A stretch of DNA of 64,000 nt from positions 62,001 through 126,000 of the forward strand of contig JACPIT010000002.1 of NCBI GenBank assembly GCA_016187945.1, read 5' to 3'. This DNA comes from Opitutia bacterium. Lineage in GTDB: Bacteria > Verrucomicrobiota > Verrucomicrobiia > Opitutales > Opitutaceae. Both the position numbers and the translations under genes were made by a program. Positions 1-8,227 of the stretch are shown one piece after another (positions within the stretch are counted from its first letter, which is position 1; each line of letters begins with the position of its first letter). The notes below the pieces were generated by a model. That model worked only from the letters and a program-made list of their open reading frames with translations. It had not been told where the DNA came from and made no database searches.

Positions 1-537
1 GAGGTCTTCCTGCTTGAGGAACGCGAGGCGTTCTTCGAGGAGCATGCCGAGTTGATGGCTCCAGCGTTGCGCGAGATTCCACTCGTGTTTCCGCTTCAGC
101 GCTTTTTGGGAAACTTCCATCGGCGGACCGGCCGGCGCGAGGAACATCGCGGGCACGATGTCGACGATCACGGTGCCGTGGAAGCTCTCGTTCTTGGCGA
201 GATCCTCGAGCACGGGGAACGGCGAGCTGCCCGCGAGGGCGAGTTGCACGGGGCGCTGGCCGAAGGCTTTTTCGAGCACGTCGAGGTCGGCGTCGAAGAG
301 CATGCGGGACGTGCCGACGAGCACGAGCGAGTTGGGCTGCACCTTCTCGCGCGTCTGCGCCCAGAGGTCGGGCGTGTCGTTGAGCGAGGGCGAGTAGCCG
401 TGGCGGCGCGCGTAGTATTCCCAGCCGACGGCGGCGGTCGCGGTGAGCGCGACGACGGCCGCGAGCACGGCTTTCCACGGGACGGACGGGACGACGCGGG
501 CGAAGTCGAACTCAGAATTGGAAGTAGATGAAGGCAT
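1..537 (-). CDS. SGNH-like acyltransferase partner, C-terminus cut by window edge
   Basis: The visible 179 residues start with MPSSTSNSEF, followed by one N-terminal membrane segment near residues 22-40 and a periplasmic-type domain. The string LVLVGTSRMLFDADLDVLE looks like the first SGNH block, with the Ser in GTSR. The ATG at 537 lies inside the last codons of the MBOAT gene (26-base overlap), so the two are probably translationally coupled. MBOAT proteins of the AlgI type are often paired with SGNH-fold proteins (AlgJ/AlgX-like) that complete transfer of acyl groups to exported polysaccharide. That role is inference from context. The second catalytic block (Asp-His) would lie beyond base 1 and cannot be checked. 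Confidence 0.7.
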   Translation of the reverse strand, partial: MPSSTSNSEFDFARVVPSVPWKAVLAAVVALTATAAVGWEYYARRHGYSPSLNDTPDLWAQTREKVQPNSLVLVGTSRMLFDADLDVLEKAFGQRPVQLALAGSSPFPVLEDLAKNESFHGTVIVDIVPAMFLAPAGPPMEVSQKALKRKHEWNLAQRWSHQLGMLLEERLAFLKQEDL

Positions 538-1933
538 TGCCGTTTCCTTGGGTGAGCATGATGGAGCAGAGCATGACGGTCCAAACGCCGGTGATGGCCC
601 AGCGGGGCGCGCGGGCGACGACGGCTTCCATCGTCGTGTGGCGCAGCAGCCAGTGCGCGCCGAGCAGGCCGGCGGTCACGAGCGCAACTTGGAGAATGTC
701 GCGCGTCGGCAGGATCGCTTCGCCGCTCGGGATTTGTCCGAACATGGCGAGGATGATGGCGGTGGCGGTGCCGAAACTTTGCGCGCGGAAGAACACCCAC
801 GCGATGCAGACGACGAGATACGTCACCGCGCCGACGAGGAGTTGGACACCGAGGGCGTCGGTCCAGGTGGAGTCTTTGAACAGCGCGCGCACGACGCGCT
901 CAAGCACGAGGAACACGCCGTGGATGACGCCCCACGCGACGAAGGTCCACGCGGCGCCGTGCCAGAGGCCGCCGATGAACATGACGATCATCAGATTCAG
1001 CGCCGCGCGCACGACGCCGGCGCGGTTGCCGCCGAGCGGGATGTAGAGGTAGTCGCGCAGGAACGTGGAGAGCGAGATGTGCCAGCGGCGCCAGAAATCC
1101 GAGAAACCGACCGCGGCGTAAGGGAAGCGGAAGTTGTCGCGCAGGTGGAAGCCGAGCGTGAGCGCGCAGCCGATCGCGGTGGTCGAGTAGCCGGCGAAGT
1201 CGAAGAAGATCTGGCCGGAGAACGCCAGCACGCCGGTCCACGCGTCGAGGCTTTGCAGCGGGCCTGGGAAGCCGAAGATTTTTTCGGCGGAGTTCGCGAG
1301 CAAGGTGTCGGCGAGGACGGTTTTCTCGAACAGGCCGAGCGTCATCAGCAGCAAACCCCAGATGAAGCGCGACGCGTCGGGCTTCGGCGGTTGCACGGCT
1401 TGCGGAAGAAAATCCGCGGCGCGCACGATCGGGCCGGCGACGAGTTGCGGGAAGAACGACACGGCGAGCACGAAGTCGCGCAGCGAGCGCGTCGGCTGCG
1501 TGGCGCCGCGATACACGTCGAGCGTGTAGCTCAGCGAGTGAAACGTGTAGAACGAAATGCCGATCGGCAGAAACAGATCGAGGTGCGGCGGCTGGTAGGC
1601 GATGCCGACGAGGCCGAGCAGCGCTTGCGTGTTTTCGAGGAGGAAGTTTCCGTATTTGAAAAACCCGAGCATGCTCAGGTTGGAGGCGAGGCTGGCGACG
1701 AGCCAACCGCGACGCGCGCCGGACGAACCGGCCGCGGCGATGCGGGCGCCGAGCCAGAAGTCGAGCGCGGTGGTCGCGAAGAGCAGGATCGCGAACGGCG
1801 GATTCCAGGCTCCGTAGAAGACGTAGCTCGCGACGAGCAGGAGGTTCTTGCGTGCGTCCCAGTGGCGCAGCGTCCAGTAGGCGCTGAGCACGACGGCGTA
1901 GAACACGACGAACGTGAGTGAATTGAATATCAT
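512..1933 (-). CDS. MBOAT family O-acyltransferase (AlgI-like)
   Basis: A 473-residue polytopic membrane protein beginning MIFNSLTFVVFY. It carries the MBOAT signature: the block around GFSDFWRRWHISLSTF followed by LRDYLYIPLGGNR, and the conserved His in GLWHGAAWTFVAWG. Family members such as AlgI and PatA move acetyl or other acyl groups across the inner membrane for O-acylation of exopolysaccharide or cell-wall polymers. Length matches the family (about 460-500 aa). The downstream SGNH-like gene overlaps it by 26 bases and is the likely partner. No clear Shine-Dalgarno precedes the ATG. The polymer modified cannot be told from the sequence; an exopolysaccharide-type locus lies 33 kb away. 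Confidence 0.93.
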   Translation of the reverse strand: MIFNSLTFVVFYAVVLSAYWTLRHWDARKNLLLVASYVFYGAWNPPFAILLFATTALDFWLGARIAAAGSSGARRGWLVASLASNLSMLGFFKYGNFLLENTQALLGLVGIAYQPPHLDLFLPIGISFYTFHSLSYTLDVYRGATQPTRSLRDFVLAVSFFPQLVAGPIVRAADFLPQAVQPPKPDASRFIWGLLLMTLGLFEKTVLADTLLANSAEKIFGFPGPLQSLDAWTGVLAFSGQIFFDFAGYSTTAIGCALTLGFHLRDNFRFPYAAVGFSDFWRRWHISLSTFLRDYLYIPLGGNRAGVVRAALNLMIVMFIGGLWHGAAWTFVAWGVIHGVFLVLERVVRALFKDSTWTDALGVQLLVGAVTYLVVCIAWVFFRAQSFGTATAIILAMFGQIPSGEAILPTRDILQVALVTAGLLGAHWLLRHTTMEAVVARAPRWAITGVWTVMLCSIMLTQGNGNAFIYFQF

Positions 1934-2186
1934 GGCGTGGAACGGAGGAGCCTAGTGATTCGCCGCACGGATGTCAGCGGGCCGGGCGACCAAAGCGCAC
2001 CGGGCCGGACGGCTAGCGGAGCGCTTGTGCGTGTGCGGGGATGAACATTTCTACGTCCGCGCGCGCGGAGCGGATGCAAGAACCGGTGCGAGCGCGCGGC
2101 GCGTCTCGCGCGTCCGCGCGTCGTGGCCGTCGCGAGACTGAAACGGCCGGCGGACTGCGGGCGAAAAACGGACGTGTCGCCGCGGG

Positions 2187-2213
2187 CGTCAGCCGACTCA
2201 CGTCGGCTGCTAC
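2187..2213. repeat. REP-like hairpin, family C (single arm)
   Basis: Read on the minus strand this is GTAG followed by CAGCCGACGTGAGTCGGCTG, a near-perfect hairpin. It is the only structure I see in the stretch 1934-2226 between two minus-strand genes. The same core recurs at 10983, 52931 and 55755. Confidence 0.8.
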
Positions 2214-2226
2214 GACGGGAACGGAG

Positions 2227-3195
2227 CTACCGGCTCGGCGCGGGCGGCGGCACGCGTTTCAGTTGCCGCGTCACCCAGTCGGCCTCCTCGAACCATTTCT
2301 GCGCGCGGTAGAACTCGCGGAGTTGCTCGTAGCGGCGCACGGGGTCGAAACGCAGGGCGTATTTCAATTTCCGCAGACAGACGGGGCAGGCGTGGAGCGG
2401 CTGGGCGTCGGATTCCTCGAGCGAGTTAGCGCCATTCAGCACGCAGTCGAAATAGACGCAGTGCCACAGGCCGAACATATGCGCGGTCTCGTGGGTGAGG
2501 ATCTTGCAGGCGCGACGCAGCGCCCGGTCGCGCCACCCGGGACCGCGCTTTTCGTCGAAGAACGCCGGATCGTAGCGGGCGAAACTGTAGACACCCACGC
2601 GGTCCTCGAACGTGGCTTCCCCGAAGACGTAGTTCCACTCCTTGTCGGGGTAGAGATCGTCCATCGTCACCGCGAGAAGGCACAACGCGTCGGCCGGCAG
2701 CCGCGCGTGCAGCCAACCGTGGATCGCGCGCGTGAGCCGCTGGCGCTTGTGGGTGAACTCGTTTTCGCGCGGGTCGAACTCGAGGTCGTGCGGGTAGTAG
2801 GCGGGCAGGATTTTGACTTCGGTCTGAAAGAATGTGGCGGCGTATTCGCGCAGCACGGCGAGCGATGGCGCGTCGTCCGCCGGGAATTCGCCGAGCGGCA
2901 GAAGGTAGATCACGCGGCGTTTCTCGTCGGCGCGGATCGCCGCGGAGGCGCGATACTCGTCGAAGGTTTGGCCGGGCTCACGGTGAAACATCAGCCAGTC
3001 GCCGCGCCGGGGCGTCGCGATGGGCGGAAAATCCGCGTCGGCTCGGAACAGCTCGCGCACGAGTTCCGGCTCCTCGTAAAGATTGCCGGTCGCGCCGGTG
3101 CGCTCGTTGTCCGAGGGACGCTCGAATGCGGCGAAAACGGTCGTTGCGGCGAGAAACCAAAGCGCGGCGAGACGGAGAAGGCGGAGGTTTCGCAC
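2227..3195 (-). CDS. exported archaemetzincin (peptidase family M54)
   Basis: With a GTG start at 3195 the protein has 322 residues and begins with a hydrophobic signal-like segment (about residues 5-22). The zinc site HETAHMFGLWHC (His235, Glu236, His239, His245) continues into Cys246, Cys251, Cys270 and Cys273, the CX4C-X18-CX2C arrangement of archaemetzincins. EESDAQPLHACPVCLRKL is close to the animal AMZ consensus as I recall it. The family cleaves peptides, but substrates are poorly known. The open frame continues upstream over the FKBP gene, but that part is antisense. GTG at 3195 is chosen because it leaves the signal peptide at the N-terminus. The start is less certain than the function. 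Confidence 0.85.
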   Translation of the reverse strand: MRNLRLLRLAALWFLAATTVFAAFERPSDNERTGATGNLYEEPELVRELFRADADFPPIATPRRGDWLMFHREPGQTFDEYRASAAIRADEKRRVIYLLPLGEFPADDAPSLAVLREYAATFFQTEVKILPAYYPHDLEFDPRENEFTHKRQRLTRAIHGWLHARLPADALCLLAVTMDDLYPDKEWNYVFGEATFEDRVGVYSFARYDPAFFDEKRGPGWRDRALRRACKILTHETAHMFGLWHCVYFDCVLNGANSLEESDAQPLHACPVCLRKLKYALRFDPVRRYEQLREFYRAQKWFEEADWVTRQLKRVPPPAPSR

Positions 3196-3248
3196 GCGCG
3201 GAGACTGCGAGTTTTGCGCGCGGCGTTCAACTCCGCAGCGGTCGACGA

Positions 3249-3278
3249 GGAGCGGCGATATTATGTCGCCGTTCCGTG
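3249..3278. repeat. GGAG-type REP-like hairpin (CGGCGATAT core), copy 1
   Basis: GGAG is followed by CGGCGATATTATGTCGCCG, a 19-base hairpin, and then TTCCGTG. A 30-base match with one mismatch occurs at 51021-51050. Here it lies between divergent archaemetzincin and FKBP genes. Confidence 0.85.
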
Positions 3279-3342
3279 AGGACGCGGGTGCAAAAGGAAT
3301 TTCGAGGCTGATTTTCGTTCGGGGCTCGCCCATCGTGCGAGC

Positions 3343-3834
3343 ATGAAACGTCCGGTGATCATCGCCTCGTTCCTCGTTGTGCTCGCGCTTGCCGGTTGCG
3401 GACCGAAGGAGCCGGCGCAGCCCGAGGCGCCGGAAAAGTCCGTCGCGGAGGAGCGACGTGAGAATTGGTTCGGTGCGAAACTCGCCGCCGATCCGACGAT
3501 CCAGTGGCGCGAGAGCGGCCTCGGTATCCAAGTGCTCAAGGCCGGCGACGGCCCGCTGCCGCAGCGCACGGACAAGGTCCGCATCAACTACGTCGGCCGT
3601 CTGCTCGACGGCACGGAGTTCGACCGCTCGCCGGCGGGCAAGCCCGCGACGTTCCGCGTGCAGGAGATGGTCACGGGGCTCGCGGCGGGCATGTCGACGG
3701 TGCGGGCGGGTGGAAAATCCGTTTTCTACATTCCGCCGCATCTCGGCTACGGTGGCGTCCGCGCGGGGAAAATCCCGCCGAACTCGTCGCTGGTGTTCGA
3801 GGTCGAGTTGCTCGAGGTGAATCCGAAGGAGTGA
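3343..3834 (+). CDS. FKBP-type peptidyl-prolyl isomerase lipoprotein
   Basis: A 163-residue protein with a lipoprotein signal MKRPVIIASFLVVLALAGC (lipid Cys19), a charged linker, and a C-terminal FKBP domain at about residues 61-160. Diagnostic strings are VRINYVGRLLDGTEFDRS, the Phe/Tyr pocket in SVFYIPPHLGYG, and IPPNSSLVFEVELLEV. It should speed prolyl cis-trans isomerisation during folding in the periplasm, anchored to a membrane. The long charged N-terminal segment resembles FkpA/Mip-type proteins but is too short for a full dimerisation arm. It is transcribed alone, divergent from the archaemetzincin. Residues after Cys19 (GPKE) do not give an Asp+2 inner-membrane retention signal. Confidence 0.93.
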   Translation: MKRPVIIASFLVVLALAGCGPKEPAQPEAPEKSVAEERRENWFGAKLAADPTIQWRESGLGIQVLKAGDGPLPQRTDKVRINYVGRLLDGTEFDRSPAGKPATFRVQEMVTGLAAGMSTVRAGGKSVFYIPPHLGYGGVRAGKIPPNSSLVFEVELLEVNPKE

Positions 3835-3841
3835 GGCGAGG

Positions 3842-3864
3842 GTAGGGCGCGGACTCCGTTCCGC
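3842..3864. repeat. possible single REP-like hairpin (GTAG + CGCGGA core)
   Basis: GTAGGGCGCGGACTCCGTTC can fold through CGCGGA pairing with TTCCGCG. It sits just after the FKBP stop. No second copy was seen in the window, so the call is tentative. Confidence 0.4.
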
Positions 3865-3948
3865 GTCGAGAACTCGCACCGGCATGCGGAGTCGATCCTG
3901 CTCGCAGTGCTCTGCCGCACGAGCGCTGGCGGGGGCGGATACGCGCGA

Positions 3949-5430
3949 TCAGCGACCGGACAAATTGCGGATCGCGGCAGCGATTTGCGCGGTGTCGGCG
4001 CGATAGCGTTCGACCGCTTTCGGATCGTTCGTGCGCAAGGCAGTGGCGAGGTGTTTGAAGGCCGCAACACGCAGCCGGCAGATCTCGACGAGCGCGTGGC
4101 GTTGTTTCGCGGTTCGCTTGTCGGGCGCGAGCGGCAACGCGGTCAACTTGGCCGACCAGTCGCGGTAGAAGGGGATCAGTTTGTTTTCGAGCGTGGCGAT
4201 GTATTCCTCTCGCGCGTGGTTCTGGCGAGCGCTGGCGAAGGCGGCCTCATCGTCGCTGAGCAGCTTGGCTTCGCGCTCGATGAAGGGGCGGTTCAGGTCG
4301 TCGAGCGCGAGTTCCTCGGCGATGCGGTAATCGAAGCGCGGTGTCGCGGCTACGCCGACGATGCAGAGCGCAGCGACGGCGAGCGCGGCGAGTTGCAGAC
4401 GGCGCGGAGTGTCGCGGCGGCGGATTTCGGCGTCGACCGGGAGCGCGAGAATCCAGCCGAGCGCGAAACCGCCGAGGAGTCCGCCCGCGTGAGCGGAGTT
4501 GTCGATGCCGGAGCGGGCGAAGCCGTAGAGCACGTTGTAGGCGACGAAGCCGAGCATGCTTTTCACCATGGGGCCGAAAATTCCCGCGGGCAGCCGGTGC
4601 TTTTCGCGGAGCATGTAGCCGAGGATCGCGCCGTAGACGCCGAAGACCGCGCCAGACGCGCCGGCGCTCCAGGTCTTGTCGCCGTGCCAGGCGATGCTGA
4701 GGAAGCCGCCGGCGAGTCCGGCGCCGAGATACGTGAGCGCGAAGCCGGCGCGGCCGAGCAGCCGCTCGAGCAAGTGGCCGGCGGAGAATAGCGCCCACAG
4801 ATTCATCGCCAGATGAATGACACCGTAGTGGAGAAACATCGCAGTGATCAGGCGCCACCACTCGCCATCGGTCGTCGCGGCGCCGTTGTTCGCGCCGTAG
4901 CGGACGTAAGGCATGATGTCCGCGACCTCGACGAATCCGGCGCCGAGCACGCCGGCCATCACGAGAAACACGGCGACGTTCAGGCCGATGATCCAGTTCG
5001 TCACCGAGCGGGCGGGCGGTTGCGGGCCGGCGACAGCGACGAGTCGGTCGTGAAACTGCGCCGTCGCCACGAAGTCGTCGTCGAGCGTCGTCGGCAGCAG
5101 GCGCGCGATGTCGCGCGCGAACAGCGGGCTGTCGGCGAAGAACACGAAGAGTTGTCCATCGCGCACCGAACCGGCCCGGCGCGTGAGGAATTGGACGCAG
5201 TCGTCCTGCACGACGACGTTCGCGATCTCGGCCGCGTTGAACGTCAGCGTGATCGTCCCGGAGGCAAAAAGGCGGCGCGGCGCGCCGGTGAACTCGTAGC
5301 TTGGGCCTTCGGGATGGATCGTGAGCGTGCCGCGGCCTTTCAACTCGGCGTTCGAGAGGCGACCGGCGAATTGCTCGTAGCGGACGGGGAAGGAGAGGAC
5401 AGAGGCGGAGCCGGCGGGAACTTCGGACAT
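3949..5430 (-). CDS. rhomboid family intramembrane serine protease with N-terminal soluble domain
   Basis: From the ATG at 5430 the protein has 493 residues. Residues 1-130 form a soluble, beta-rich, PH-like region. Residues 145-345 form the rhomboid domain: HLAMNLWALFSAG supplies the oxyanion His/Asn, GASGAVFG the catalytic Ser (about 259), and SAHAGGLLGG the catalytic His (about 314). The last 130 residues are soluble and charged. Rhomboids cut transmembrane substrates inside the membrane. A further upstream Met at 5547 is possible but would overlap the divergent neighbour, and its residues look like non-coding sequence. The neighbour across the short divergent promoter is a rhomboid-like protein lacking the Ser. 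Confidence 0.92.
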   Translation of the reverse strand: MSEVPAGSASVLSFPVRYEQFAGRLSNAELKGRGTLTIHPEGPSYEFTGAPRRLFASGTITLTFNAAEIANVVVQDDCVQFLTRRAGSVRDGQLFVFFADSPLFARDIARLLPTTLDDDFVATAQFHDRLVAVAGPQPPARSVTNWIIGLNVAVFLVMAGVLGAGFVEVADIMPYVRYGANNGAATTDGEWWRLITAMFLHYGVIHLAMNLWALFSAGHLLERLLGRAGFALTYLGAGLAGGFLSIAWHGDKTWSAGASGAVFGVYGAILGYMLREKHRLPAGIFGPMVKSMLGFVAYNVLYGFARSGIDNSAHAGGLLGGFALGWILALPVDAEIRRRDTPRRLQLAALAVAALCIVGVAATPRFDYRIAEELALDDLNRPFIEREAKLLSDDEAAFASARQNHAREEYIATLENKLIPFYRDWSAKLTALPLAPDKRTAKQRHALVEICRLRVAAFKHLATALRTNDPKAVERYRADTAQIAAAIRNLSGR

Positions 5431-5545
5431 GTTGTGAGTTCGGTGGCAAACTGGCGGCGCGGACGGGCGAGTCAAACGCGTCCTCGGGGCGCCGGTCCCG
5501 GCTTGTGCGGCGGGCTCGGATGGACAAGTTTCGCGACTAATCCGC

Positions 5546-6349
5546 ATGCAAGACTACTCCTCCGAAGATCGTCAGCCGCTCTTTTGGTGGCGCGGGCATC
5601 CGATCCACACCGCGCTCGCGATCGTGGTATTTTACTGCGCCACGATGGTGGTGACGACGGTGCTCATGGCGCTGCGGGTGACGTGGCCGCTCGGCTGGCT
5701 GGATTTCAGCAGCGAGGCGGTGTGGCACGGGCAAGTCTGGCGGATCGCGACGTATGGCTTGGATAATCCGCCGAGCCTCTGGTTCGTCGTCGACATGTTC
5801 ATGCTCGCGTGGTTCGGGCGCGAACTGGAGCGGTTTTTCGGACGCGCAGTGTTTCTGAAATTCTACGTCTGCCTCTACCTGCTGACGCCGCTGGTGTTCA
5901 CGTTGCTCGGGGTTTGGTGGCCGATGACGCTGGCTGGCGAGACGGGGGCGTTCGCGATGTTCATCGCGTTTGCGACGCTCTATCCGGACGCGATGATGCT
6001 TTTCAACCTGCTCGCCAAGTGGGTGGCGGCGGCGCTGGTCGGCATCTTCACGCTGATCCACATCGCGAACCGCGACGTGGCCGGGCTGGTTTCGTTGTGG
6101 AGCACGGTGGCATTCGCGTTCTGCTTCGTCCGCTACGAACAGGGCGCGCTGACGCTGCCGCGTTTCCGGCTGCGCGCGCCGAGCGGGCCCGCGCCCGCGG
6201 TGCGGCCGACGGCGCCTCCGAAAGCGGCCGAGCTCGACCAGCTCCTCGACAAGATCGCGCGCAGCGGCCTGCACAGTCTGACGCCGGGCGAGCGGGTGCG
6301 GCTGGAGCAACTGAGCCACGACGCGAATCGCCGGCGCGGAGCGCGGTGA
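5546..6349 (+). CDS. rhomboid-like membrane protein, probable pseudoprotease
   Basis: A 267-residue protein with about six membrane segments (residues 20-200) and a soluble tail. The tail contains LDQLLDKIARSGLHSLTPGE, the small C-terminal motif seen in bacterial rhomboid homologues (DUF6576-like). At the site where active rhomboids have GxSG this protein has GETG (Thr133), and the last membrane segment carries HIANRD rather than the catalytic His block. It therefore looks catalytically dead, comparable in principle to iRhom/derlin proteins. It is read divergently from an active rhomboid gene, which suggests a shared promoter region and perhaps a shared job. Fold assignment is by pattern, not by search. 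Confidence 0.75.
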   Translation: MQDYSSEDRQPLFWWRGHPIHTALAIVVFYCATMVVTTVLMALRVTWPLGWLDFSSEAVWHGQVWRIATYGLDNPPSLWFVVDMFMLAWFGRELERFFGRAVFLKFYVCLYLLTPLVFTLLGVWWPMTLAGETGAFAMFIAFATLYPDAMMLFNLLAKWVAAALVGIFTLIHIANRDVAGLVSLWSTVAFAFCFVRYEQGALTLPRFRLRAPSGPAPAVRPTAPPKAAELDQLLDKIARSGLHSLTPGERVRLEQLSHDANRRRGAR

Positions 6350-6432
6350 TTTTTTCGCGCCGCGTGCGGAGGGCGTGTCCGGAAGCGGCGGGTTCGTTCG
6401 TCGAACCTGTCGAAACCGCCTCACTTCACGCC

Positions 6433-6918
6433 ATGGAAACCAGCCTCGCTCCCACGCCCGTCGCTCAACGCGAACTCGTCCTTCAGCGCACGCTCCACGC
6501 GTCGCGCGAAAACCTTTTCCGCTGCTGGACCGACCCGCAGCTCATCACGCAGTGGTTCACACCGCCGCCGTGGAAAACCGTGCACGCCGAGATGGACGTG
6601 CGTTCCGGCGGCCGGAGCTGCATCACGATGCGCGCGCCCGACGGGCAGGAGTTCCCCAATCGCGGCATCTACCTCGAGGTCGTGCCGAACGCGAAGATCG
6701 TGTTCACCGACGCGTTCGTCGGTGCGTGGGAACCGTCCGAGAAGGCGTTCATGGTCGGCACGATCGCGTTCGAGGATGCGGGCGACGGGCGGACGCTCTA
6801 CACGGCGCGCGTGCAGCACTGGTCGGTCGCTGATCGTGAGGCGCACGAGAAAATGGGTTTTCACGAAGGCTGGGGCCTCGCCACACAGCAACTCGAAGCG
6901 CTCGCGCAAAAAATCTGA
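6433..6918 (+). CDS. SRPBCC domain protein (AHSA1-like)
   Basis: A 161-residue protein starting METSLAPTPVAQ. It has the START/Bet v1-like pattern of the AHSA1 group: LHASRENLFRCWTDPQLITQW at residues 22-42, WKTVHAEMDVRSGG, then MGFHEGWGLATQQLEALAQ at the end. These proteins bind hydrophobic ligands or act as co-chaperone-like or stress proteins, and many sit near ArsR or other regulators. None is adjacent here. Length is normal. The longer upstream frame overlaps the preceding rhomboid-like gene in another phase and is rejected. Biological role unknown. Confidence 0.85.
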   Translation: METSLAPTPVAQRELVLQRTLHASRENLFRCWTDPQLITQWFTPPPWKTVHAEMDVRSGGRSCITMRAPDGQEFPNRGIYLEVVPNAKIVFTDAFVGAWEPSEKAFMVGTIAFEDAGDGRTLYTARVQHWSVADREAHEKMGFHEGWGLATQQLEALAQKI

Positions 6919-6973
6919 AGCGCTGAACGCTGTGGCGGCGAGCACCAGCGAGCCGTCGTTCGTCGCACCCCAC

Positions 6974-7034
6974 GTAGCGGAACGCGTGAGCGTTTCGTTG
7001 TCCGCACGAGCGAAAAGCTCACGCTTTCCGCTAC
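6974..7034. repeat. REP-like pair, family E (GTAGCGGAA), copy 1
   Basis: GTAGCGGAACGCGTGAGCG opens and its near-complement ends in TTCCGCTAC. Both arms can form their own hairpin. A second copy is at 58072-58131. It lies between convergent SRPBCC and phosphatase genes. Confidence 0.8.
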
Positions 7035-7070
7035 GACCCGGGCGCACTTTTCCCCGGAAGTCGTCCAAGC

Positions 7071-7940
7071 TCAGTCGAACCGCACCGTCGCCGTCACCGG
7101 GAAATGATCGCTCGGCGTCTGACCGTTCTCGGCGTAGTCGACGATCGCGGCTTCGGTCACGCTCGCGGGCTGGCGCGCGAGGATCCAGTCGATGCGCTCG
7201 CCGGCGCGCTTCGGAGATTGGTAACCGTGAAACGTGTTCAGGCCGTCGTTCGTGCGGTGCCCGGCGGCCAGCCAGGCGTCGGTGAGCCCGGCGGTTTGCG
7301 TGAGCGTCGTATAGGCTGCGCTCGCGCCGGCGAGGCAGTTGAAATCGCCAACGAGCAGCAGCGGCACGCGCGGATCGACGCGCGCCAGCCGCGCGGCGAG
7401 GAGCCCGGCGGATTTTGCGCGCGCGGTCTCGCTCTCGTGATCGAAGTGCGTGTTCCAGAGCTCGAACTCGCGTCCCGTCGCACGCTCGCGGAGGCGCACC
7501 CACGTCACCATGCGGCGGTAGCGGTTGCCCCACGTCATCGAGCCGATGACGTCGGGGGTGTCGGAAAGCCAGAAGTGGTCGAAGGAGACCGGCTCGAATT
7601 TGTCGCGGCGGAAAAACACCGCCATGAACTCGCCGCGGCTGCCGCCCTCGCGCCCGAGCCCGATCCAATCGTAACTCGGCAAATCTGCCGCCATGTCGCG
7701 CAGTTGGCCGTAGAGTCCTTCCTGCGTGCCGAAAACGTCAGGTGTCTCGCGTTCGATGACGCGCCGCATGATCGGCCGCCGTTCCGGCCACGCATGTGGC
7801 GGCTCCGCGCTCGCGAAACGCAGGTTGAAAGTCATCACGCGCAACTCGAACGGCGTTGCCGCGTCGGCGGCGCGCAGGAGACCGGTGAGGAGCAGGGCGG
7901 CGAAACTGAGCATCGTGAAACGGGCAAGACAGCGGGGCAT
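7071..7940 (-). CDS. exported endonuclease/exonuclease/phosphatase family protein
   Basis: A 289-residue protein with an N-terminal signal peptide (cleavage near LLRAADA, residue 27). It has all EEP landmarks: LRVMTFNLRF (Asn39), TQEG (Glu74), NTHFDHES, VGDFNC and the terminal SDHFPV. These residues bind Mg2+ and hydrolyse phosphodiester or phosphomonoester bonds. Close relatives annotated endonuclease/exonuclease/phosphatase are secreted proteins in Verrucomicrobiota and Bacteroidota. The substrate (nucleic acid, sphingomyelin or sugar phosphate) cannot be told. The initial Met could also be the one at residue 10, since both would leave a signal peptide. It is transcribed alone, flanked by REP-like repeats on both sides. 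Confidence 0.9.
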   Translation of the reverse strand: MPRCLARFTMLSFAALLLTGLLRAADAATPFELRVMTFNLRFASAEPPHAWPERRPIMRRVIERETPDVFGTQEGLYGQLRDMAADLPSYDWIGLGREGGSRGEFMAVFFRRDKFEPVSFDHFWLSDTPDVIGSMTWGNRYRRMVTWVRLRERATGREFELWNTHFDHESETARAKSAGLLAARLARVDPRVPLLLVGDFNCLAGASAAYTTLTQTAGLTDAWLAAGHRTNDGLNTFHGYQSPKRAGERIDWILARQPASVTEAAIVDYAENGQTPSDHFPVTATVRFD

Positions 7941-8043
7941 GCCGTCACGGTGCGCGGATTCGCCGCGCGCGCGAGTGCGGATTCGCGGCTGGCGGCGATG
8001 AGACGGAAGCGCCGCACAACCTCGGATGCACGCGCGCGGAAAT

Positions 8044-8120
8044 TGTAGGAGCGGCTTTACGCCGCGATTCGATCGAAGGCGGCAGCCGCCCGCGAATCGC
8101 GGCGTAAAGCCGCTCCTGCA
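8044..8120. repeat. REP-like inverted pair, family A, copy 1
   Basis: TGTAGGAGCGGCTTTACGCC opens and its complement GGCGTAAAGCCGCTCCTGCA closes the element. Each arm holds a GCGGC-TTTAC-GCCGC hairpin after GTAG. Other copies are at 28089, 29453, 31189 and 41432. It lies between divergent genes. Confidence 0.93.
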
Positions 8121-8227
8121 ACTCGGGCGCCGGTCGCACGAGCGCAGCGCTTTTCGCGTCCGCTGTGCCGGCCCGCGCGCGTTGCTCGCTTGTCTCGTGC
8201 TCCCGGCGAGCGCACAAACGACCGCGC

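Noticed and set aside
3196-3885. N-terminal extension of the archaemetzincin up to 3885
   Set aside because: It would run antisense through the whole FKBP lipoprotein gene, which has a clear signal and domain.
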